From NCBI GenBank assembly GCA_963605425.1, contig CAVCUQ010000001.1, positions 44,591 to 108,590 of the forward strand: a stretch of 64,000 bases of DNA, read 5' to 3'. Position 1 is the first letter of the stretch; every line of letters begins with the position of its first letter. This stretch comes from JAEELC01 sp963605425. GTDB lineage: Bacteria; Bacillota_I; Bacilli_A; Acholeplasmatales; Anaeroplasmataceae. The translations under genes were made by a program, and so were the position numbers. Below, one piece after another: positions 19,411 through 28,071 of this stretch. The notes beneath the pieces are model-generated. The model did not search any database. It had not been told where the DNA came from and was given only the letters and a program-made list of their open reading frames with translations.

Positions 19411-20271
19411 CTAATTTTCCTCCTTGAAAAAGAAATAATTAACATGAGTATTAGTTAGATAATCAACTATATTATCACTAGTTAAAGTAACTTCTTCTTT
19501 ATTAATACCATCTAAACTGAAATAGCCTTTAAGATTTTGATTAAGTGTTATGTTTAGGTCAGTTACATTTGCAAAAGCATTAGGACCAATGTATGTAACA
19601 GATGATGGAATATTAATTTGTTTTAAAGATGAGTTCTTAAAGGCAGCTGAATTAATATATTTAAGTCCATCATTTAAAACTATACTATTAACTTTTTGAT
19701 TGTCTTTGAAAGCGTCTATTATACTTCTAGTTAAAATATTAGTTGTATAACTTGTTTCTAAACTGCTAGTCTTAAGTAAATAATAATATTTATTATCTTC
19801 TTCATCTTCTATCTTAGCAGTTAAATAACATAAATTGTTTTCATCAAGAGTTTTGATTTTAGTGCAATCCTTAAATACATCTTGACCAAATCTAATATCA
19901 TCTGATAAATAGACACTTTCTAAATTTATACATTTTTCGAAAGCACTATCTGAAACATATTCCATTTTATCTTGTAAAGTTAATTTCTTTAAATGAATAT
20001 TGTTATAAGAAGCTTTTTCCTTCACCTTAACAACTGTACATTCTTTGTAATAATTAGCTACAGTAAAATCACTATTTTTAGAGATGTTTTTTGTTAATTG
20101 ATATGTATAAGTATCTTCTACACCTTCAATTACAATTTTTTCATATTTAATTTCTTCTCTAAAGAATTCATGAGTTGTACTTTCGCTAGTGTTATCGTCA
20201 TCATTGTTATTACAGCTTGTTATACCTATAACTGATATACCTAGTAATAATGAAACTAGTAATTTTTTCAT
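19411..20271 (-). CDS. LRR (BspA-like) lipoprotein
   Basis: 286 aa. A lipoprotein signal peptide ends in lipobox GITSC (Cys20), followed by an Asn/Asp/Ser-rich spacer. The rest contains BspA-type leucine-rich repeats (LRR_5): LKKLTLQDKMEYVSDSAF, LESVYLSDDIRFGQDVF, INIPSSVTYIGPNAF. Such proteins sit on the outer membrane leaflet or surface of gut bacteria and are thought to bind host or bacterial surface molecules. It leads a two-gene operon with the DUF6273-like gene, from a promoter at 20300-20328. Confidence 0.85.
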   Translation of the reverse strand: MKKLLVSLLLGISVIGITSCNNNDDDNTSESTTHEFFREEIKYEKIVIEGVEDTYTYQLTKNISKNSDFTVANYYKECTVVKVKEKASYNNIHLKKLTLQDKMEYVSDSAFEKCINLESVYLSDDIRFGQDVFKDCTKIKTLDENNLCYLTAKIEDEEDNKYYYLLKTSSLETSYTTNILTRSIIDAFKDNQKVNSIVLNDGLKYINSAAFKNSSLKQINIPSSVTYIGPNAFANVTDLNITLNQNLKGYFSLDGINKEEVTLTSDNIVDYLTNTHVNYFFFKEEN

Positions 20272-20299
20272 ATCATCACCTATAATTATTTCTATATAT

Positions 20300-20328
20300 A
20301 TTTTAATTAATATTGATATAATTTACAA
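20300..20328 (-). promoter_or_regulatory. Promoter of LRR lipoprotein operon
   Basis: Minus strand -35 TTGTAA (20328-20323), 17-nt spacer, -10 TAAAAT (20305-20300), about 30 nt before the ATG at 20271. Confidence 0.5.
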
Positions 20329-20372
20329 TTATTATAGGCAAAAATCATAAGATTTTATACTGCAAGGCTTAA

Positions 20373-21790
20373 TTAGTCTTGATTTGATAGTTGTTCTTTT
20401 TGGTAAGTATTTAAATGTTTAATTTCAATTACTAAAAGAATAATAGTCACAATGATAGAAATTCCATCTGATACTATTGATGAATATAGTACACCCATAA
20501 TACCAAAGGCTTTAGGAAGTAAAATCATAGCTGGAACAATAGCTATAACATCTCTTAAAAGTGATAAGATAGTAGCTTTAACAGGGTGACCTGAAGTTTG
20601 TAGGAATATAGCAGTTACTTTTTGAATTAATGTAAATAATATTAATGATAAGTATATTCTAATTGTTAGAACACCAAATTCCATGTAGTTATCAGGATTT
20701 AGACTATTAGATCCAAAGATTGAAATAATTTGACTCGGGAAACATTGCAATACAATAGTCGCAATTACTCCTACTACTATATTAGATAAAATAATTAATC
20801 TAAGTAATTCTTTTACTCTATCATATCTCTTAGCTCCGTAGTTATATCCTACAATAGGCTGAGCTTCGGCTGCTATACCTACTGAAATATTTACAACAAT
20901 ATTAAATACTTTCATTACGATACCAAATATAGCTTGAGTGTCATTTACACCATATTTAGATTCTGCACCATATTTAGATTCTGCACCATATTTAGCTAGC
21001 ATATTCATTGATACAATGGAAACTATTACTATAGATATTTGAGTTAAAAAAGATGAAAAACCTAGTTGCAAAATATGTACAAATGTTTTTAAATCTATCT
21101 TAAAGCTACCAAGTTTTAATTTAAACGTTTTAGATTTAAATAAATAGATGACAGATACTACAAAAGATGCAATTTGTCCAATAATAGTAGCTAATGCAGC
21201 TCCTGTTAAACCCATATTACATCCATTAATAAATACTACGTCAAGAATAATATTTAATATAGCACCTAAAACCATTGAAATCATAGCTGTCTTAGGACTG
21301 CCATCTGCTCTAATTATAGAATTTAAAGCATTTATAATAATATAAAATGGTACACCAATAATAATTATACTTGCATATTCTTTTGCATATTTAAGTGCTT
21401 CTTCTGTTTTAGCACCAAAGAACTCTAATATAGGTGTTAAGAATGCAAAAGATGTCATTACAAAGATAATATATATAATAATACTAATAGTAATAGTTGT
21501 ACCTACTGCTTTGTTAATCTTATCATTTTCTCATATACCACTTTGAAGTGACATGTAAGATTCGCATCCATCTCCTAGCATTAATCCAAATGCTAAAGCA
21601 ATACAAGTAAGTGGAAATAAAAGTGTAGTTGTGGTATTTCGATAGGGCCAACGCTAGAGTTACCAATAAATATTTGGTCTACTATATTATATAATGCACT
21701 AATAAGTAATGATAATATACAAGGTATTGAGAATTTAACTAATAGCTTCGATACTTTTTCGTTTTATAAATAGTCGTTATTATTTTCCAT
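20373..21790 (-). pseudogene. MATE efflux transporter, decayed by two stops and a frameshift
   Basis: The minus strand encodes a complete MATE protein if disruptions are bridged. It begins at ATG 21790 (MENNNDYL), hits TAA at codon 9, and resumes as NEKVSKLLVKFSIPCILS through ALYNIVDQIFIG. It loses frame near 21640 (after NSSVG), continues in another frame as TTLLFPLTCIALAFGLMLGDG, meets TGA (21532-21530 region, SGI-stop-ENDKI), then stays open to the stop at 20373. The intact 361-codon tail from 21458 carries 8-9 membrane helices. A near-perfect 18-bp duplication (20951-20986) adds an extra six residues (AESKYG). Three independent lesions argue for a real pseudogene. It was the third MATE gene of the window. 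Confidence 0.85.
20951..20986. repeat. 18-bp tandem duplication inside the MATE pseudogene
   Basis: CATATTTAGATTCTGCAC occurs twice in direct succession, with a partial third copy following. It duplicates six codons in a loop of the former transporter. Confidence 0.9.
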
Positions 21791-21952
21791 AAGCTCTTCC
21801 TTTTTAATAACGGATTAGTAAAAAGCAGGGGCTGTAGATAATAATCTCTTAGAACACTTATTTACAATCTTTATTATTCTAACATTTTTTAAAAATTCAT
21901 GTAAGAAATTTTTTTAAAAATTTAAGTTTAATATTTATAATTCCATTTCTAT
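21791..21952. other. Intergenic stretch upstream of the MATE pseudogene
   Basis: AT-rich DNA between the old MATE start and the terminator of the next gene. GGAAGAGC just before 21790 is the former ribosome binding site. I see no further gene, RNA or repeat. Confidence 0.6.
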
Positions 21953-21977
21953 AAAAAGAGACCTTATTAAAGGTCTC
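21953..21977 (-). terminator. Terminator of the MacB-like ABC gene
   Basis: GAGACCTT pairs perfectly with AAGGTCTC around a short loop; the minus-strand copy continues into TTTTT (21957-21953). It lies just downstream of the stop at 21986. Confidence 0.88.
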
Positions 21978-21985
21978 CTAGAGGA

Positions 21986-23971
21986 TTATTCATTTATATA
22001 AGTAGATTTAGTATTTCTAATTAAATTAAATATTAATGATATTGCAAAAAGTACAATAAATATTAATAAAGCAAAAACACATAGATACTGAGGTTCAAAC
22101 AAAGTAAATGACACATTCAAATTATGATATTCATTCATATTATTTAATTGATTCATAAATTCATTAGAAATAGCTATACAAGGATAAATCGATAACACTA
22201 TAGATATAAGAATACATTCTATATGGTCAATTAAGCAGATAAACAATATACTTTGTTTTGATACACCGAGTAAAGATAAAACATTAAAACTTCTTTTATT
22301 ATTCTTATACATATTATAAGAAATATAAATAGTTAAGAATATTGAAAAGATTAAAAGGATAGGAATTAATACTTTAAGTAAAATATCTAATCCATCAAAA
22401 ACTTGTGCTACAAAATAAGCAGAATTTTCATTATTGAAAAAATAATTTACTCTATTATCCTTTAAATATTTAACTAAAGTTTTAGTTTGATTATAGTCAT
22501 TTAAATTAGAGATTATAACCGATGAATAGGGGTGATTTGAATCATTTTGAAGTTTATATAAAGATACTTTATCAATTGTATTTTTTTCACCGATATCAGC
22601 TAATTTAAGATTTATAACAAATTCGTTTTGATATGTCCCATATGTTTTTAGCTGAATAGTTTCTCCAATATTATAATTTTTTAAAAATTTATCATAATAC
22701 TTTTGTGTAACCGTAAATGTTCCAGGTTCTAAAGAAGAATTCACATCAAAGTAATAAACATAAGTTGGGTTTTCCTCTTCAGCTATATAAAGATCAACAG
22801 TTGTGTAAGCAAGATCAACCTTAACATATGTATTATAATTTAATTTTATATATTCATATGCTGGATTAGCCAAAGAATGTGATATATCATCAAAATTTTC
22901 AACTTTTAAAACTTTTATTAAATTAGAATTTAAATAAATAAATTTATTTTCAATAGATTCACTTGACAACTTATTCGCAGTAACACTAGATAAAATAACT
23001 TCATCATCATTTAGACTATTATCTATAAAAACACTAGTTGCACGAACATCTTTATTTTCATAATTAATGGTTATTGAAGAATCTACAGGTTCATTCAAAC
23101 AATATGATGAAATAAAAGATTTATCCTCAATTTGAGGTATCAAAATATTTTGACTACCATTAATTATTTCTTTAGCACAAACTGACTCATAAGTCATATT
23201 AGAAAATGGAATGATTAAAGATAAGGAAACAAGTAAAAGTGTTATAAACAATATTTGAAAAAATAATCTAAAAGTATCTTTCTTCATCATTTTATTTTTA
23301 ATATAAAATGCATCAAATCCTAAATTTATCTTTTTAGGCTTAGTATTTTCACTAAGCTCATTTATTTGTTTAGATTCAAAATTATTTAAATCTATTACAT
23401 TATCATTTTCATTAATTAAATTTAAATCATGAGTTGCGATAATTACTAAAGTATTAGTTGATAGTTCTCTAAGGTAAGAAATTATACTATCTCTATTTTG
23501 ATAATCTAAAGCACTAGTAGGTTCATCTAGAAATATAACCTTTGATTCTAAAATAAGCCCAATGACTATAGATAATCTCTGTCTTTCTCCACCTGATAAT
23601 TTCTTTGTCTTAGAATCTTTTAATTCTTCTAATCCTACACTTTTAAGTTTATCAAGTACTAAGGATTCATCATATGTTTTTTTCTTGATTTTTAGAACCA
23701 ATTTAATATTTTCTAACACAGTAAGGGAGGGAACTAAGTTAAAATCTTGATAGATATAATATGAATCTAAATATATAGAATTTATATTTGAATAAATTAT
23801 ATTTCCAGTTGAAGGTTCAATATTACCAGATATGATATTTAATAGAGTTGTTTTCCCAGATCCGCTTTTACCTAATATAAAATATAGGCCTTTATCTTCA
23901 AAATTATATGATATATTATTTAAAACTTGCTTATCTTTATAATTTTTTGAAATATTAGATACGGTTATCAT
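21986..23971 (-). CDS. MacB-like ABC transporter (fused ATPase and FtsX permease)
   Basis: 661 aa. The N-terminal ATPase has Walker A GKSGSGKT (34-41), LSGGE (125-129) and Walker B IFLDE (146-150). One membrane helix (about 231-255), a large extracellular domain (about 256-525) and three C-terminal helices form an FtsX-type permease. This is the architecture of MacB-type mechanotransmission or peptide/lipoprotein-extruding systems. The start overlaps the stop of the secreted-protein gene upstream (ATGA at 23971-23968), so the two are coupled and may act together, for example in export, immunity or peptide sensing. Substrate unknown. Confidence 0.9.
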   Translation of the reverse strand: MITVSNISKNYKDKQVLNNISYNFEDKGLYFILGKSGSGKTTLLNIISGNIEPSTGNIIYSNINSIYLDSYYIYQDFNLVPSLTVLENIKLVLKIKKKTYDESLVLDKLKSVGLEELKDSKTKKLSGGERQRLSIVIGLILESKVIFLDEPTSALDYQNRDSIISYLRELSTNTLVIIATHDLNLINENDNVIDLNNFESKQINELSENTKPKKINLGFDAFYIKNKMMKKDTFRLFFQILFITLLLVSLSLIIPFSNMTYESVCAKEIINGSQNILIPQIEDKSFISSYCLNEPVDSSITINYENKDVRATSVFIDNSLNDDEVILSSVTANKLSSESIENKFIYLNSNLIKVLKVENFDDISHSLANPAYEYIKLNYNTYVKVDLAYTTVDLYIAEEENPTYVYYFDVNSSLEPGTFTVTQKYYDKFLKNYNIGETIQLKTYGTYQNEFVINLKLADIGEKNTIDKVSLYKLQNDSNHPYSSVIISNLNDYNQTKTLVKYLKDNRVNYFFNNENSAYFVAQVFDGLDILLKVLIPILLIFSIFLTIYISYNMYKNNKRSFNVLSLLGVSKQSILFICLIDHIECILISIVLSIYPCIAISNEFMNQLNNMNEYHNLNVSFTLFEPQYLCVFALLIFIVLFAISLIFNLIRNTKSTYINE

Positions 23972-24799
23972 ATATACATTATTCCTTCATCCGAAATAGG
24001 ACCATCATAACTAAAAGTGCCATCACTTTTTTGTCTATATTTAACTAAACATCTACCACATGAGGCCTTAAATTGACATAAATATGCAACATTTGTACAA
24101 ACACAAGATTGTTCAACTTTATAAAACACATCTAGAACTAGTCCGGAAGGTTTGCGTGATACTTCCTTTCTCGTATTTGTGATTGAAAATTCTTCCACTA
24201 AATATAAGTTATAAGTAGCTCTTAAATCATCAAAATAATAACCACTTTCTTTAACTGGAATCGTAACTTTATAATAAGTTTCAACTTTACTAGTTTTACT
24301 TACATCTATTTTACCTGCAATTTGTAATTGAGTATCGTGTTCAAAACTAGCTAAAGCCTTGATCTCATGTATTCTTCCTTCAGCACTTAATGAACCTTTA
24401 TATATACTTTGTGTACTAAGGGATAATTCTTTAGAGTAATTAATTTCACTCGTTGAAGTAGTGCCATACTCAAATGTAGAGCCTTCCGGAAGGTATCCTA
24501 TTGCATTATGGACATATGGTGCTTCTATAACTCCCACTTCATAAACTATAACAGCTTTTGTAGGATACTCCTCTGTTTGACTTCCCCAAAACCACCCTTG
24601 TGTTTCTTTAACCTTAATACTTTCATTGTTAAATTGATTTTTGAACAGAAATTTTTCATATTTTTTAGGTGCATATTTTTCTTTATCTAAAGGAAAACTT
24701 ACAACCTCTCCTTTAACTGGCTCACTTGCAAAAATTACTTTATTACTTGAAAATATTAAAGTAACTAAATCCTAATAAAACAAATAACTTTCTCTTCAT
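23968..24799 (-). pseudogene. Secreted protein gene with a +1 frameshift in the signal peptide
   Basis: An ATG at 24799, with a GGAGAG site, encodes MKRKLFVLLG and then, after one surplus T near codon 11, runs into TAA. Removing that base restores LVTLIFSSNKVIFA-SEPVKG, a perfect signal peptide with an Ala-x-Ala-like cleavage site, continuous with the frame open to 23968. The predicted mature protein of about 250 aa carries QGWFWGS early and a Cys-rich end (SCVCTN, LCQF, SCGRCL), perhaps disulphide-bonded. I do not recognise the family. The downstream coupled gene is the MacB-like exporter. A real inactivation, a reversible phase switch or a base-calling error are all possible. The 189-codon tail from GTG 24537 alone would be cytoplasmic. 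Confidence 0.7.
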
Positions 24800-24833
24800 A
24801 TAATATGCTCTCCTAATTTTGAGCAATATAGTA

Positions 24834-25766
24834 CTACTTAAAATATTTTTCTATATCAATCTTTTCAAAGTTCATATATAATTTATCGATTGCAATTCTT
24901 TCTCTCTCTTCATCTGTCATAATATGAATCAAATAATCAAATCCATCAATTAATACCCAGTTAGAATCTTCACCTTCACTAGATTTAATAGTAAGATTTT
25001 CTTTAGCTAATTCTTCTTTAATATACATAATAGCTTGATTGGCTTGTCTAACTGAGTCTACGCTAGCTACAAGAATAAAGTCAAAGAATGGACTCTTTTC
25101 ATTTGAGTCATATACAACAACATCATGAGGATTAATTCTCTTTAATCCATTAATAATAATTTCAATTTTATTCATAATAATTTTCCTTTCATACTCTTTA
25201 ATAATTTCAGATTGAAGTGGGTGAGGAGTGTCACCTTTTTTAATAACATACTTAACAGTATCCTTAGTAGATTCAAGTATTGCTTTATCTAAGTTTCCGC
25301 TAAGTAATATATTTCTTGCGTTAATACATGAAGGATAGGTTCTATTTTCTTCAGTATAATCACTAATTAAAACTATCTCTTCAAGTCTAGTCATATTTAA
25401 ATGACCAAATACATGATTTCTAATAGCAGATTTCATCTCTTTATCATCAATACCAAAGACATTCTTTAAGGCTTCTCCTGATGCATAAGAATGATACAAT
25501 ACCTTAAACTTCATGCATTCATCTAGATCCTTAGGATTAATTAATTTTTGCATTTCTTCTTCACTTTCATATTTATAATAATCATGAATAAGACCACAAA
25601 TTTCAGCTTTAGATTCATCCACATTATAGAGTTGAGCTAAATATTTGCACATTTTTGCAACACCTTCAATGTGAGTAAATCTACTCATTTTATCTGGATA
25701 TTTGCTTAAATATTTGTTATATATTATATCATGTATTTCTTTAATCTTTTGAGTAGAATATTCCAT
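24834..25766 (-). CDS. yqeK-rsfS: Fused YqeK (HD hydrolase) and RsfS ribosome-silencing factor
   Basis: 310 aa. Residues 1-195 are a YqeK HD domain with His32, His61-Asp62 (GLIHDYYKY) and Asp136 (LISDYTEEN); known YqeK proteins are symmetrical Ap4A hydrolases. Residues 198-310 are RsfS/Iojap (INPHDVVVYD, DFILVASVDSVRQANQAI, DSNWVLIDGFDYLIHI), which binds ribosomal protein uL14 and blocks subunit joining. In Bacillus these are separate neighbouring genes. An in-frame ATG at 25175 preceded by GAAAGGA could also give free RsfS. It overlaps yqeH by 26 bp in the yqeG-yqeH-yqeK-rsfS operon. Confidence 0.93.
   Translation of the reverse strand: MEYSTQKIKEIHDIIYNKYLSKYPDKMSRFTHIEGVAKMCKYLAQLYNVDESKAEICGLIHDYYKYESEEEMQKLINPKDLDECMKFKVLYHSYASGEALKNVFGIDDKEMKSAIRNHVFGHLNMTRLEEIVLISDYTEENRTYPSCINARNILLSGNLDKAILESTKDTVKYVIKKGDTPHPLQSEIIKEYERKIIMNKIEIIINGLKRINPHDVVVYDSNEKSPFFDFILVASVDSVRQANQAIMYIKEELAKENLTIKSSEGEDSNWVLIDGFDYLIHIMTDEERERIAIDKLYMNFEKIDIEKYFK
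25175..25190 (-). promoter_or_regulatory. Internal ribosome binding site before the RsfS part
   Basis: Minus strand GAAAGGA (25190-25184) sits 8 nt before an in-frame ATG at 25175, exactly at the boundary of the RsfS domain. It would permit a separate 113-aa RsfS in addition to the fusion. Confidence 0.55.
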
Positions 25767-26850
25767 TTCTTACAAACACATCCATATTCTTTAAAGCACT
25801 AACTTTTACAGTGCAATCTTTATTTACAGTAACAAATCCAAGTCCTGATATAACAATATCTTGTTTAGGTTTTAGTTTATATTCTTTTATTTTAAATTCT
25901 AAAACACTATTATCACTCTTTACAGGAGGAGTTAATATTTCACCTCTATGCTTATTAATAAACCCAAGTGTATCAATATCTTTTCTTCTATGTATTGTTA
26001 CATTTTCTGATCTATAACAAGTAAATGAAATATTTTCACCACTTACTAAAGCAATAGATGCAATAGCACCAAGTAAGACAGTATTTCCTTCTTCAATTTG
26101 ATAAGTGATAGGTTTAATCTCTTTTTTAGCTATTAAACACTTATAACTAGACTCTGATAGATTTGATTGAGCATTACCTGTATTAATTAAGCCTGGAGTA
26201 TCAAATATAGATTTACCATCATTAAAATAAGGAATCTTAATACTAGATAAAGTAGTACCTGGTATTTCGCTTGTAGCGATTAAATCACTCTTTCTATTAT
26301 CAATTCTCTTAAGTATCGAATTAATCAAACTAGATTTACCTACATTAGCTACACCCATAACATATACATCACTTGAATTTCTAAGTAAATTAATAGTATT
26401 CATTAAATCTTCGATATAATATCCTTTTTGACTAGATACCACGTGGATAGCATCTACTCTAAAGAAGTAACGATTACACATATATGTAAGCCATTCAACG
26501 ATCTTAGCTACATTAACACTCTTAGGTAAAAGGTCTAGTTTATTAGCTACAAGTATTACATTTTTATTTCTTAATTTATCAATAATTTGAGGAATAAATG
26601 TACCTGTAAAATCAAATAAATCAACTACAAGTACTATTAAACCTTCTTTTTTAAGTAAATCATCAATAATTAATTCATATTCTTCATTTGTGGCTAAAAT
26701 CTTAGGGAATTCATTATAATGCATAAGACGGAAACATCTTTTACAATAAAGTATTTCTCTTTTCTCATCAATTTTTTCAATAAATCCTTTTTTATTAGGA
26801 TCATCAGTTTGAAGGATTGCACCACAACCATAACATTTAATATTGCTCAT
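25741..26850 (-). CDS. yqeH: Ribosome biogenesis GTPase YqeH
   Basis: 369 aa. An N-terminal treble-clef zinc finger (CYGCG...CKRCF, about 6-42) is followed by a circularly permuted GTPase: NKLD (G4) comes before GVANVGKS (G1) and DTPG (G3). YqeH family members act in 30S assembly. ATG 26850 with a GAGGAT site is preferred to the frame-start at 26865, which would overlap yqeG. The operon context with yqeG and yqeK-rsfS is the Bacillus order minus aroE, yhbY and nadD. Confidence 0.94.
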   Translation of the reverse strand: MSNIKCYGCGAILQTDDPNKKGFIEKIDEKREILYCKRCFRLMHYNEFPKILATNEEYELIIDDLLKKEGLIVLVVDLFDFTGTFIPQIIDKLRNKNVILVANKLDLLPKSVNVAKIVEWLTYMCNRYFFRVDAIHVVSSQKGYYIEDLMNTINLLRNSSDVYVMGVANVGKSSLINSILKRIDNRKSDLIATSEIPGTTLSSIKIPYFNDGKSIFDTPGLINTGNAQSNLSESSYKCLIAKKEIKPITYQIEEGNTVLLGAIASIALVSGENISFTCYRSENVTIHRRKDIDTLGFINKHRGEILTPPVKSDNSVLEFKIKEYKLKPKQDIVISGLGFVTVNKDCTVKVSALKNMDVFVRNGIFYSKD

Positions 26851-26851
26851 T

Positions 26852-27421
26852 CTATTTATCCTCATATTTAGATAAGTATAAATTAAAACTTTCTAAATCT
26901 TTTTTCTTAATTTTATTTAATATTTTCTCTTCTCTTCTTCTGTTTATTCTAGTAGCTAGTATTTCAGTCTTTCTATCGATTGCTTTCACAAGTATTGTAT
27001 AGAACTTCATTCTTCTAGAACCATAAACATCTGTTAAGAGTTGATCTCCTACTTCTACTACTTGTTCTTTTGTATATTTACCCTTATATCTTTTTAGTGC
27101 CTTTTTAAAACCAAATTTTAAAGGTTTAAGTGCAAAATTTACATAATCTATATTAAGAATCTCGCTTGCGCATTTAACTCTATTCTTATGAGAATTGTTA
27201 CTTACAAGCATAATATCAAAGCCAATAGTTTTTAAATCATTAATAAAATCAATTGTCTTTTGGCTAGGTTTTTCATCTTTATAAGATATTAGAGTATTAT
27301 CTAAATCAAAAAAAATAAGTCTAAAACCTTCATTATAAAGTTTATTAAAATCTATATCGTATACACTTTCGATATAAGCAGATGGAATACATTTTTTCCA
27401 GTCAATAAAATTTTCAATCAT
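26852..27421 (-). CDS. yqeG: YqeG-family HAD phosphatase
   Basis: 189 aa HAD (IIIA) protein with motif I FDLDNTLI, motif II VSNN, Lys in the LKPLKFGFKKAL stretch and motif IV VGDQLLTDV. YqeG relatives include phosphatidylglycerophosphate phosphatases, so PG synthesis is possible, but the bacterial family is mostly uncharacterised. First gene of the yqeG-yqeH-yqeK/rsfS operon, behind a consensus promoter. Confidence 0.92.
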   Translation of the reverse strand: MIENFIDWKKCIPSAYIESVYDIDFNKLYNEGFRLIFFDLDNTLISYKDEKPSQKTIDFINDLKTIGFDIMLVSNNSHKNRVKCASEILNIDYVNFALKPLKFGFKKALKRYKGKYTKEQVVEVGDQLLTDVYGSRRMKFYTILVKAIDRKTEILATRINRRREEKILNKIKKKDLESFNLYLSKYEDK

Positions 27422-27438
27422 TATAACACCTATTATAA

Positions 27439-27467
27439 ATTATATAGATAAAACAAGTAATTTTCAA
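27439..27467 (-). promoter_or_regulatory. Promoter of the yqeG operon
   Basis: Minus strand -35 TTGAAA (27467-27462), 17-nt spacer, perfect -10 TATAAT (27444-27439), 18 nt before the ATG. Confidence 0.7.
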
Positions 27468-27480
27468 GGTTAGAAAATAC

Positions 27481-27517
27481 AATTAAAAAGCGTATCTAAC
27501 ATTCAAGTTAAACACGC
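27481..27517 (-). terminator. Terminator of greA and the upstream SRP operon
   Basis: GCGTGTTTAAC and GTTAGATACGC pair over 11 bp with G-U pairs (27490-27517), followed on the minus strand by TTTTTAATT. Confidence 0.8.
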
Positions 27518-27525
27518 ATAATACT

Positions 27526-28002
27526 TTATTCTTTACTAATATCAATAACCTTAACGTTCATAATACCGATAGGTGTAACTGCTTTAGCAACGTCACCTTT
27601 CTTATGATCGATAATAGCTTTTCCGATTGGAGATTCAATAGATAACTTCTTTGAAGTAATATCTGCTTCAACAGGGCTAGTTAATTTGAATTTATCAGTA
27701 ACTTGTCCATTAGGTCCAGTGTATTCAATAGTTACATATACACCTGTTTGAACCTTATCATAACCCTTAACAGTGATAATGATACTATTATCAAGGATAT
27801 CTTTAATTTCAATCTTTCTAGCATTTAAACGAGCTTGTTCATCTCTAGCAGCATCGTAGTCAGCGTTTTCTGATAAGTCACCTTGGGCCTTAGCTTCAGT
27901 AAGAGCTTGTGTATTCTTTGGTATTAAAACATTAATTAAATTATCAAGTTCAGCTTCTAATTCTTTCTTGTATTCTTCTGTAATTTCATGTTTGCTTGCC
28001 AT
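27526..28002 (-). CDS. greA: Transcription elongation factor GreA
   Basis: 158 aa, standard length. An N-terminal antiparallel coiled coil carries the conserved GDLSENADYDAARDEQ stretch with its acidic tip, and the C-terminal FKBP-like domain ends in VDITSKKLSIESPIGKAI. It stimulates cleavage of backtracked transcripts by RNA polymerase. ATG 28002 follows AAAGGAGG. A TATAAT-type promoter may sit in the 69-bp gap upstream, but the gene is also the end of the long operon starting at ftsY. Confidence 0.96.
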   Translation of the reverse strand: MASKHEITEEYKKELEAELDNLINVLIPKNTQALTEAKAQGDLSENADYDAARDEQARLNARKIEIKDILDNSIIITVKGYDKVQTGVYVTIEYTGPNGQVTDKFKLTSPVEADITSKKLSIESPIGKAIIDHKKGDVAKAVTPIGIMNVKVIDISKE

Positions 28003-28071
28003 ATAGTAAGCCTCCTTTTAAAAATTGCTTAATTATTATACATTATTTTTTATTAAATATAAAGGGATAAA

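Noticed and set aside
20951..20986. Short direct repeats as a CRISPR array
   Set aside because: The 18-bp units are adjacent without spacers and lie inside a coding frame.
21530..21532. In-frame TGA in the MATE gene as a sign that TGA codes for Trp (Mycoplasma-like code)
   Set aside because: ylxM, priA, the 292-aa gene and the secreted-protein gene end in TGA, two of them as ATGA overlaps; Trp codons elsewhere are TGG and release factor 2 is present. The gene has other lesions too.
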